Part shown: piece after piece, positions 1 through 5,333 of the stretch
How positions within the stretch are numbered: the stretch's first letter is position 1
Layout of the letters: each line of letters begins with the position of its first letter
From: Acidimicrobiaceae bacterium
Lineage (GTDB): Bacteria; Actinomycetota; Acidimicrobiia; Acidimicrobiales; Ilumatobacteraceae
NCBI GenBank assembly: GCA_003154135.1
Contig: PMCN01000059.1
Coordinates: 3,993-10,141, forward strand
DNA length: 6,149 nt
Reading direction: 5' to 3'
The notes under the pieces: generated by a model
The model's database searches: none
Told to the model about the DNA's origin: nothing
The model's input: only the letters and a program-made list of their open reading frames with translations
Translations under genes and position numbers: made by a program

Positions 1-999
1 GCCGGCATGATCCACCTCGGCGACCAGCTCGGGCTCTACCGCGCCATGCGCGAGGCGGACCGCCCCATCACCACCGGCGAGCTTGCTGCGTCGACCGGCA
101 CCATCGAACGCTGGGTGCGAGAGTGGGCTTTCAACCAGGCAGCGTCGAAGATGATCCTCGCCCATCCCGATGGGCGCTTCTCGCTCAGCCCGGAGGCGGC
201 CGTGGTGCTCGCCGACCCCGAGCACCCCGCGTTCGGGATGGGCATGTTCCACCGCCTGCCGCAGACGATGAAGGCGCTCGAGCACGTGCGCGACAGCTTC
301 CGCACGGGTGTGGGGCACGACTACGACAGTCACGGTCCCGAGGGCGCGGTGGGCATCGAGCGCAGCTTCGAACCGTGGAACCGCGCGTTCCTGGTGCCGG
401 TGGTGCTGCCCGCACTCGCCGATGTGGTCGACAAGCTCGACGCCGGTGCAGCGGTGGCCGACGTGGGCTGCGGCGCCGGCAGCGCGGTGCTGCTGATGGC
501 CTCGACCTATCCGGCCAGCACGTTCACCGGTTACGACATCAGCCAGTACGCACTGGCCCGGGCGCGCACCAAGCTCGACGCGAGCGGGCTCGGCAACGCC
601 GAGTTCCACGACCCGCGCAACACGGCGCTGCCCCGCGATCACTCGCTCGACCTCGTCTGCACGTTCGACTGCATCCACGACATGTCGCACCCGCAGGCGG
701 TCATCGAGGCCATCCACGAGTCGCTGAAGCCCGACGGCACGTGGCTCCTCGTCGACATCAAGGCGCTCGACACGTTCGAGGAGAACGCCCGCAAGAACCC
801 GATGGCGTCGCTGATGTACGGCATCAGCGTGCTGTCGTGCATGTCGTCGGCGCTCAGCGAGCCCGGCGGTCTCGGCCTCGGCACGTTGGGCCTGTCGGAG
901 AACACAGCGCACGAGATGGCACTGGCCGCGGGCTTCACCCGCTTCCGCAAGCTCGCTGTCGATCACAGCGTGAACGCGTTCTACGAAGTGCGCCCCTGA
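1..999 (+). CDS. SAM-dependent methyltransferase with N-terminal winged helix, Rv2258c-like (5' partial)
   Basis: This is a class I (Rossmann-fold) S-adenosylmethionine-dependent methyltransferase, probably cytosolic and acting on a small molecule; the substrate cannot be told from sequence. Numbering from the ATG at position 7, residues 1-65 form a winged-helix dimerisation module (LGDQLGLYRAM, then GELAASTGTIERWVREW). Motif I is VADVGCGAG at 150-158, the acidic residue after strand 2 is D177 in GYDIS, and the strand-4 region is FDCIHDMSHP at 220-229. The layout matches Mycobacterium tuberculosis Rv2258c and relatives annotated only as methyltransferases. The frame is open to the left edge and the ATG at 7 falls inside the conserved first helix, so the true start is probably upstream and some tens of residues are missing. 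It converges on the TetR-type gene with 4 bp between stop codons. The fold is secure; the reaction is unknown. Confidence 0.88.
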   Translation, partial: AGMIHLGDQLGLYRAMREADRPITTGELAASTGTIERWVREWAFNQAASKMILAHPDGRFSLSPEAAVVLADPEHPAFGMGMFHRLPQTMKALEHVRDSFRTGVGHDYDSHGPEGAVGIERSFEPWNRAFLVPVVLPALADVVDKLDAGAAVADVGCGAGSAVLLMASTYPASTFTGYDISQYALARARTKLDASGLGNAEFHDPRNTALPRDHSLDLVCTFDCIHDMSHPQAVIEAIHESLKPDGTWLLVDIKALDTFEENARKNPMASLMYGISVLSCMSSALSEPGGLGLGTLGLSENTAHEMALAAGFTRFRKLAVDHSVNAFYEVRP

Positions 1000-1003
1000 A
1001 GGG

Positions 1004-2035
1004 TCAGCCCTCGGTGGCGATCACTTCGAGCCGGCGTTCGGCGAACATCCAGGCGCCGCTCACCCGCACGTAGCGGTCGTGGTACACGCCCACCAACGAG
1101 CCGGTGCCACCCTTGGCCCGCTTGAACTGCTCGGTGATGGTGACGCGGCCGGTGCCTGCGCCGAGCGCTTCGTCGACCTCGAACACGGCGTTGGGCGCGC
1201 TCTGCACCAGCCACGAGTATCCGAGCATCAGCTTGTCGAACTGGGCGGTGACCGCGGGTCGGCCGGCGACCGGTGTGCCGAGGTTCCACACTCCGTCGTT
1301 GGCCCACAGCGCGCCGAAGCCTTCACCGTCGCGGCGGATGACCGTGTCGCAGTAACGCGACACGAGCTGGCGCAACGCGATGTCGGTGGCCGGTGCCAGG
1401 AAGCGGAGCTCGGGTTGCGGTGATGCCGACTCGCGCAGCGAATCGGGTTCGAGGCCGACCTCCCACGCTGCCAGCGTGCGCACGTGTTCGATGAGCTGGT
1501 CGCGGGTGACCATGCCGTCGTGTGCTGCGAACTGCACGGCGAGGCCGTCGACCACGGCAGTGAGCCGCAGCGCGGCCGCGGCAGGGTCGGCGCACACGAA
1601 CTCGCCGCGCTCGACTCCGTTGGCGATGATGCGCTCGAGCAGACCGGCCGACTGCTCGTCGAGCTCCTGGCTGATCTTGCGCATCATCGGGTTCCGGAGT
1701 GCCTCACCCCAGCCGTCGATCCACAGCATCCACTCGACGTCGCCGCTGCCCTCGGGCACGTAGTTCTGCACCGCCCGGTCGAGCTGGCCCACCGACGTGG
1801 GCGCGGCCTCCACCTCGGCCTGCATCTCGGCCATGTCTTTTTGGGCGTAGTGGGCGAACGCCTCGGCGAGCAACTGCTCCTTCGAGTCGAAGTGGTAGTG
1901 GATGAGGCTGCTCGACACGCCGAGCCGCTTCGCCACATCGGCGATGCGGGTGGCCGCGAACCCTCGTTCGATGACGACTTCGCACGTCACCTCGAGAATC
2001 TCGGTGCGGCGCTCTTCGACGGTGGGCTTCTTCAC
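1004..2035 (-). CDS. TetR-family regulator fused to a C-terminal SnoaL/NTF2-like domain
   Basis: This is a probable one-component transcriptional regulator of 343 residues. Typical TetR proteins have about 190-220 residues. Residues 8-56 are the TetR DNA-binding domain, with helix-turn-helix IADVAKRLGVSSSLIHYHF at 31-49. Residues 60-193 form the helical ligand/dimer domain (WIDGWGEALRNP at 105-116). After a linker at about 194-212, residues 213-343 form a SnoaL/NTF2-like cone fold (LVSRYCDTVIRRDGEGFGALW near 224-244, then a beta-rich end). I chose the GTG at 2035 because translation from it begins with the normal TetR N-terminus (KKPTVEERR) and a TANNNT box lies 8 bases upstream. An ATG at 2077 would add 14 unlike residues and overlap the SDR start. 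The gene is divergent from the SDR and likely represses itself and the SDR. The NTF2 part could sense a ligand or be a residual enzyme. The reading frame runs through the linker without a break. Confidence 0.87.
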   Translation of the reverse strand: MKKPTVEERRTEILEVTCEVVIERGFAATRIADVAKRLGVSSSLIHYHFDSKEQLLAEAFAHYAQKDMAEMQAEVEAAPTSVGQLDRAVQNYVPEGSGDVEWMLWIDGWGEALRNPMMRKISQELDEQSAGLLERIIANGVERGEFVCADPAAAALRLTAVVDGLAVQFAAHDGMVTRDQLIEHVRTLAAWEVGLEPDSLRESASPQPELRFLAPATDIALRQLVSRYCDTVIRRDGEGFGALWANDGVWNLGTPVAGRPAVTAQFDKLMLGYSWLVQSAPNAVFEVDEALGAGTGRVTITEQFKRAKGGTGSLVGVYHDRYVRVSGAWMFAERRLEVIATEG

Positions 2036-2043
2036 TTCGGCGC

Positions 2044-2049
2044 ACGATA
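2044..2049 (-). promoter_or_regulatory. -10 box of the TetR-SnoaL gene (leaderless)
   Basis: Read on the minus strand this is TATCGT, a TANNNT actinobacterial -10 hexamer. Eight bases separate it from the GTG at 2035, so transcription would begin at or next to the start codon. No Shine-Dalgarno sequence precedes the GTG, which fits leaderless translation. No convincing -35 box is visible. Confidence 0.6.
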
Positions 2050-2073
2050 CCGGCCCACGACTAGCGTTCCGGT
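2049..2073. promoter_or_regulatory. Candidate operator between the divergent TetR and SDR promoters
   Basis: An interrupted inverted repeat, ACCGG (2049-2053) and CCGGT (2069-2073) with a 15-bp spacer, spans the core of both promoters. A TetR dimer bound here would block both genes. The arms are only 5 bp and GC-rich, and the symmetry does not extend in either direction, so chance is a real alternative. The position is more persuasive than the repeat itself. Confidence 0.25.
2062..2067 (+). promoter_or_regulatory. -10 box of the SDR gene (leaderless)
   Basis: TAGCGT fits TANNNT and ends 8 bases before the ATG at 2076, the geometry of a leaderless transcript. There is no Shine-Dalgarno sequence in the bases before the ATG. 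The two divergent -10 boxes are separated by only 12 bp, so polymerase binding in the two directions is likely mutually exclusive. Confidence 0.62.
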
Positions 2074-2075
2074 GC

Positions 2076-2885
2076 ATGCAACACGACCAGGCCCGCCGGC
2101 TCACCGAGCTGTCTCGCTCGGTCGCCGGGAAACGGGTCATCGTCACGGGTGCCGCCTCGGGCATGGGACGGGCCACGGCGCACCTCTTCGCCGACGAGGG
2201 TGCCAGCGTGGCGGTGGTCGACGTCTCGCCCGACGGTGTGGCGACGGTGGTCGACGAGATCCGCAACGCTCACGGGCGCGCCGCCGCCGAGGGCTTCGTC
2301 ACCGACGTCGGCGATCACGACGCACTGAAGGCACTCGTGGCCGCAGTGGTGGCCACGTTCGGCGGTATCGACGTCCTCGTCAACAACGCCGGCATCTCGC
2401 TCGTCAACTCCGCGTTCCAGGCCGAGGACGACTACGAGGCCAACTGGGCGCGCACGCTCGACGTGAACCTCACGTCGCACTCACGGCTGATCCGCCTGTG
2501 CCGGCCGTACCTCGGCGAGGCCCCCGGCGGCGGGCGAGTGGTCAACATCGCATCCACGGAAGCCATCGTCACCACGCCCGGTCTGGCTGCGTACGCCGCC
2601 ACCAAGGCCGGGGTGGTGGGCCTCACCAAGAGCTTCGCCGTCGAGTTGGGCCGCCACGGCATCACCGTCAACTGCGTGTGCCCCGGTCCGATCAGCACGG
2701 GCATGACCGCCGGCATCCCCGACGAGGCCAAGGAGGTCTACGCCAAGCGGCGCGTGCCCCTGCGCCGCTACGGCACGCCCGAGGAGGTCGCGCACATGAC
2801 CCTCAACCTGTGCCTGCCCGCGAGCAGCTTCGTCAACGGTGCCGTCATCCCCGTCGACGGCGGCATGACGATCCGGCACACGTAG
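2076..2885 (+). CDS. Classical short-chain dehydrogenase/reductase, NAD-preferring
   Basis: This is a 269-residue cytosolic SDR oxidoreductase interconverting a hydroxyl and a carbonyl group on an unknown substrate. The nucleotide-binding motif is TGAASGMG at 24-31. D49 at the end of strand 2 (VAVVDV) favours NAD(H) over NADP(H). NNAG is at 103-106 and the structural Asn is N131. The catalytic Ser is S160 in NIAS, and Y173 and K177 form YAATK, giving the complete N-S-Y-K tetrad. PG at 203-204 and the C-terminal PVDGGM are also typical. The ATG at 2076 is chosen because a -10 box lies 8 bases upstream and the length fits the family; an in-frame ATG further upstream would run into the divergent regulator. 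The gene is probably controlled by the neighbouring TetR-SnoaL protein. Its stop codon is 1 bp from the stop of the convergent gene. Confidence 0.94.
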   Translation: MQHDQARRLTELSRSVAGKRVIVTGAASGMGRATAHLFADEGASVAVVDVSPDGVATVVDEIRNAHGRAAAEGFVTDVGDHDALKALVAAVVATFGGIDVLVNNAGISLVNSAFQAEDDYEANWARTLDVNLTSHSRLIRLCRPYLGEAPGGGRVVNIASTEAIVTTPGLAAYAATKAGVVGLTKSFAVELGRHGITVNCVCPGPISTGMTAGIPDEAKEVYAKRRVPLRRYGTPEEVAHMTLNLCLPASSFVNGAVIPVDGGMTIRHT

Positions 2886-2886
2886 G

Positions 2887-4002
2887 TCAGGGGGAGGCCG
2901 GTGAGTAGCCGTCGAGGATGCCGAGGAGGCCGGTCGGGTGCGGACCGATGCACAGCTGCTCGAGGATGCCGATGCCCTCCTCGGTCGACCCGTCGGGCAG
3001 CGTGAGGGTGGCGTCGCACAGTGCCTGCACGTGCACGTGTTCGCGGGCGAGCGGCGTGTCGACCGGCAGGTCGAGGCGCTCGCCGCCGGTGACTGCTTCG
3101 CCCTTCCACACGCCATGGCCGAACTCGGGGTTGCCGTAGCCGATGCCGCGCATCTCGAACTCGTACTTCGGCCGCAGCTGCACCGTGCTGATCGATCCGT
3201 CCCACCCGATGAGGTCGTACTCGAACGAGTCGGCCCAGCGCGTGCCCGGCCGCCACTGCACCCTCCAGTCGACGGTGCGCATCATCACCGGCTCCTCGCC
3301 CACACGGGCGATGGTGCCGGTCTCGTGCCAGCGCCGGCCGTCGCCGTACTCGTTGACGTCGAAGTGGGTCGAGAGCGACGGGAAGTTCACCGGAGCCCAC
3401 AGCCAGAAGAACTGGGCGAAGGGGATCGGTGCACCGGTGGGTGCGGGCTCGCCAATCGGGCGAACGCCCCACGAGCGGTCGCGGGAACCCCACACGTCGT
3501 CGGGCCGGATGTCGATGCGCTCGCCGTCGAGCTCGATCCAGCCCGACCACGAGCCGAACTGGGTGAGCCGGGTGTAGTCGAAGAGCACCCGCACGCCCGC
3601 CCGCTGGAAGAAGTGCCCTTCCTCGATGGCCGGCGAGCGCGACTGGAAGGTGAGATCGGCGCGCACGCCCTGTTCGGGGGCGTCGACCGTGATGCGCAGC
3701 CGGTGCAACGGTTCGAGCACGTCGATCACGACAGGCCCGAGGTTGGTTGCGTCGCGTCGGTCCTGCGGCGCCCGCTGCGAACGGAACACGCTCGTCTGGC
3801 GCCCGCCGCGCACCACGCAGAAGGCGGCGTCGGCGACGTGACGGTTCGGGTACAGGCCCATCGCCGCTCCGAAGTAGACCGACCCGTCGCGTGTGTAGCC
3901 GTTGAAGAAGTAGCGGTCGTAGTGGTTCAGGTCGGCCGACGCGGTGTGCGCGATGGGGACGGAGGCCTGGTGGATGGGGAAATCGTCGTAGCTGGTGAGC
4001 AC
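2887..4002 (-). CDS. Uncharacterised 371-residue protein, possibly lipocalin-like (AttH/CrtC-type)
   Basis: I recognise the family only as uncharacterised actinobacterial proteins (probably the DUF7064/DUF7065 type), so no reaction is assigned. The predicted protein is soluble, without signal peptide or membrane span, and rich in Trp, Tyr and alternating hydrophobic residues typical of beta barrels. Visible blocks are HYDRYFFNGYTRDGSVYFG at 27-45, RSQRAP at 74-79, DYTRLTQFGSWSGWIELDG at 142-160 and GSRDRSWGVRPIG at 172-184. The last block resembles the DxxWG signature of AttH/hydroxyneurosporene hydratase (CrtC) lipocalin-like proteins; that link is inference. The start is a GTG with a TANNNT box 6 bases upstream; the predicted N-terminus begins directly with a conserved-looking YDDFPIHQ segment. 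It is divergent from ctaA and converges tightly on the SDR. Hydrophobic-ligand binding or modification is possible. Confidence 0.85.
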   Translation of the reverse strand: MLTSYDDFPIHQASVPIAHTASADLNHYDRYFFNGYTRDGSVYFGAAMGLYPNRHVADAAFCVVRGGRQTSVFRSQRAPQDRRDATNLGPVVIDVLEPLHRLRITVDAPEQGVRADLTFQSRSPAIEEGHFFQRAGVRVLFDYTRLTQFGSWSGWIELDGERIDIRPDDVWGSRDRSWGVRPIGEPAPTGAPIPFAQFFWLWAPVNFPSLSTHFDVNEYGDGRRWHETGTIARVGEEPVMMRTVDWRVQWRPGTRWADSFEYDLIGWDGSISTVQLRPKYEFEMRGIGYGNPEFGHGVWKGEAVTGGERLDLPVDTPLAREHVHVQALCDATLTLPDGSTEEGIGILEQLCIGPHPTGLLGILDGYSPASP

Positions 4003-4008
4003 GAGCCG

Positions 4009-4014
4009 ACGCTA
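4009..4014 (-). promoter_or_regulatory. -10 box of the 371-residue protein gene (leaderless)
   Basis: The minus strand reads TAGCGT, the same hexamer as the SDR promoter, with 6 bases before the GTG at 4002. No Shine-Dalgarno sequence is present, so the transcript is probably leaderless. No clear -35 box is seen. Confidence 0.58.
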
Positions 4015-4052
4015 CCCAGCGGGGCGGTTGGCCCTCGCACCCTGCGTACCCC

Positions 4053-4058
4053 TAGCCT
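4053..4058 (+). promoter_or_regulatory. -10 box of ctaA (leaderless)
   Basis: TAGCCT fits TANNNT and lies 7 bases before the ATG at 4066. A possible -35 element, TTGGCC at 4028-4033, is 19 bp upstream, slightly longer than the usual spacing. The bases around the start resemble the SDR start region (both read CTAGC, then GTGCATG at the start codon). Confidence 0.6.
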
Positions 4059-4065
4059 CGTGTGC

Positions 4066-5040
4066 ATGGCACGACTGAAGGCGCTCGTGCGCCGGGTCCG
4101 CACGCAGGGCTTCACGCCACGCGAGTTCCGCTCCATCTGTGTGGCGGCCCTGGCGCTGCTGTCGGTCATCGTCGTCAGCGGCGCCGCGGTGCGTCTCACC
4201 GGCTCGGGACTGGGCTGCAACGACTGGCCGAACTGCAACAACGACTCGTTCGTCGACCTGTCCACCACGCACTCGGCCATCGAGCAGATCAACCGCCTCT
4301 TCACGTTCCTGGTGTGCATCGGTGTGGCGCTCGCCGCCGTGGCCGCCTGGTACCGGCGCCCGCGCCGGCGCGACCTGCTGGTGCTCGGCCTCATCATGTT
4401 GCTGGGGGTGCCGGCGCAGGGCGTGGTCGGCGCGATCGTCGTCTGGACCAAGGTGCACCCCGCTGCCGTGCAGCTGCACTTCGTGCTCTCGATGGTCCTG
4501 GTGTGGGCGGCAGTGGTGATGCTGGTGCGCTCGGGCGAGTCCGACGGGGGCCACCGCATCGCAGCCGTGGTGCCGCGGGTGCGCCGCCGGGTGCGGCTGC
4601 TCGCGGTGTGGACGTTCGTGGTCGTCGTCGCAGGCACCGTGGTCACCGGTACCGGCCCCCACGCGGGCGACGCGCACGCACGACGCTTCTTCGGCACCGA
4701 GACCGACATCAACGGCTCGGCGCTCAAGTGGGTGAGCCGGGTGCACGGCACGCTGGTCTGGATCGCGGTGGCCATCGCCCTCTCGTTGATGTGGCAGGTG
4801 CGCCGTCTGCGCCACGACCGCAAGATGCTCGATGCGCCGCTCACCGCCTGGATCCTCACCGCGCTCGTGCAGGGTGCGGTGGGCTACGTGCAGTACGCCG
4901 CCGGCCTGCCCGTCGGGCTCGTGCTGGTGCACATGGCTGGTGCCACGACGCTCGTCGGCTGCACGGCCTGGCTGTGGTGCACCACCACGCGCGTCACCGT
5001 CAACACCGACGAACTGGTCACGACGTCGTCGGCGGGGTGA
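4066..5040 (+). CDS. ctaA: Heme A synthase (CtaA/COX15 family)
   Basis: This integral membrane enzyme oxidises the C8 methyl of heme O to a formyl group, making heme A for aa3-type cytochrome oxidase. The 324 residues contain about eight hydrophobic segments (near 23-42, 79-95, 104-127, 135-154, 178-195, 228-244, 260-280 and 285-304). Diagnostic features are RLTGSGLGCNDWPNC at 43-57 with the Cys pair C51/C57, EQINR at 73-77, His in QLHF (H138), TGTGPHAGD at 194-202, H227 in RVHG, and H289 in LVHMAG. Three of the four canonical heme-ligand His positions are present. The fourth, in the ExxHR motif, is Asn (N76), a variant I recall from other actinobacterial CtaA proteins. The ATG is set by the leaderless promoter and the short cytosolic N-terminus. 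No ctaB or oxidase subunit gene lies in the window. The 3' end overlaps the convergent small gene by 23 bp. Confidence 0.93.
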   Translation: MARLKALVRRVRTQGFTPREFRSICVAALALLSVIVVSGAAVRLTGSGLGCNDWPNCNNDSFVDLSTTHSAIEQINRLFTFLVCIGVALAAVAAWYRRPRRRDLLVLGLIMLLGVPAQGVVGAIVVWTKVHPAAVQLHFVLSMVLVWAAVVMLVRSGESDGGHRIAAVVPRVRRRVRLLAVWTFVVVVAGTVVTGTGPHAGDAHARRFFGTETDINGSALKWVSRVHGTLVWIAVAIALSLMWQVRRLRHDRKMLDAPLTAWILTALVQGAVGYVQYAAGLPVGLVLVHMAGATTLVGCTAWLWCTTTRVTVNTDELVTTSSAG

Positions 5041-5248
5041 CCGTCGGCGAACCCTTGCCGAGGCCCTTCACGAACGCGCCGATCTTGTCGAGCAACGACG
5101 AGAAGAAGTGGCCGATGCCGCTGATGAAGTGCACCGTGGAATGTGCGGCGCCGGAGGGGTCCTGCCACAGCTTGATGACGAGGTAGGCGACCACGAGGTA
5201 GAGCACGATGCGGCCAGCGGCTTTGAATTGTTCGAGCAGTGATGCCAT
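5018..5248 (-). CDS. Small single-span membrane protein of unknown function (76 aa)
   Basis: The product has one hydrophobic segment, about residues 12-28 (GRIVLYLVVAYLVIKLW). It is followed by DPSGAAHSTVHF and an amphipathic stretch, ISGIGHFFSSLLDKIGAFV, at 42-60, then a Lys/Gly and Thr/Pro tail. This is typical of a small inner-membrane protein with a helix lying on the membrane surface. The phrase KLWQDPSG resembles short hypothetical proteins I recall from other actinobacteria; no function is known to me. The ATG at 5248 is supported by a GGAGGT Shine-Dalgarno site 7 bases upstream, the only clear one in the window. An upstream in-frame extension lacks such support and would cross its own promoter. 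The last 23 bp overlap the end of ctaA on the other strand, so antisense effects between the two messages are possible. A role linked to CtaA is not shown. Confidence 0.82.
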   Translation of the reverse strand: MASLLEQFKAAGRIVLYLVVAYLVIKLWQDPSGAAHSTVHFISGIGHFFSSLLDKIGAFVKGLGKGSPTVTPPTTS

Positions 5249-5255
5249 CGGGGTG

Positions 5256-5261
5256 ACCTCC
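5256..5261 (-). promoter_or_regulatory. Shine-Dalgarno site of the 76-aa membrane protein
   Basis: The minus strand reads GGAGGT, a full anti-16S match, 7 bases before the ATG at 5248. It fixes the start codon and contrasts with the four leaderless genes to its left. Confidence 0.85.
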
Positions 5262-5300
5262 GGGTACGCAGAAGCCCAGGGTCTCCACCCGCGTCGGAAC

Positions 5301-5306
5301 ATCGTA
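5301..5306 (-). promoter_or_regulatory. Candidate -10 box of the small membrane protein gene
   Basis: The minus strand reads TACGAT, matching TANNNT. It would start a transcript near 5294, giving a leader of about 45 bases that includes the GGAGGT site. This suggests the small gene has its own promoter and is not only read through from the flavoprotein gene 85 bp upstream. The -35 box is not clear. Confidence 0.45.
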
Positions 5307-5330
5307 CCCCGCGACGTCGGCGCAGTGGGG
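5307..5330. repeat. Nested dyad between the flavoprotein and small-protein genes
   Basis: CCCC at 5307-5310 and GGGG at 5327-5330 bracket a perfect 8-bp palindrome, CGACGTCG, at 5312-5319. It lies just after the flavoprotein stop codon and directly upstream of the candidate -10 box of the small gene. It could be an operator or a weak hairpin. There is no U-tract, so it is not a standard intrinsic terminator. The inner palindrome is off-centre within the outer arms, and chance is possible in such GC-rich DNA. Confidence 0.25.
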
Positions 5331-5333
5331 GAT

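Noticed and set aside
1902..2075. N-terminal extension of the SDR to an upstream in-frame start at 1902.
   Set aside because: The extension is antisense to the regulator's DNA-binding domain, has no SDR similarity, and the ATG at 2076 has a -10 box 8 bases upstream and gives a normal SDR length.
2036..2266. N-terminal extension of the TetR-SnoaL regulator to an ATG at 2266 or at 2077.
   Set aside because: The extra residues do not resemble a TetR N-terminus, the region is the SDR 5' coding sequence, and the GTG at 2035 has a well-placed -10 box.
1484..2908. A 474-codon plus-strand open frame overlapping the regulator and SDR.
   Set aside because: It is Arg/His/Gly-rich low-complexity translation typical of a wrong frame in GC-rich DNA, while both overlapped genes have clear domain motifs.
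4022..4034. Short hairpin GGGC-N5-GCCC between the 371-residue gene and ctaA.
   Set aside because: Arms are 4 bp, there is no U-tract, and no gene ends there; it is expected by chance in such GC-rich DNA.
2938..5040. A 700-codon open frame on the plus strand running antisense through the 371-residue gene and into ctaA.
   Set aside because: Only the part from 4066 encodes a recognisable protein. The upstream part is the antisense shadow of a GC-rich gene, has no family signature, and would ignore the leaderless ctaA promoter.
5279..5290. Short hairpin GGGT-CTCC-ACCC in the leader of the small membrane protein gene.
   Set aside because: The stem is only 4 bp and does not mask the ribosome site; there is no sign of a riboswitch or attenuator.
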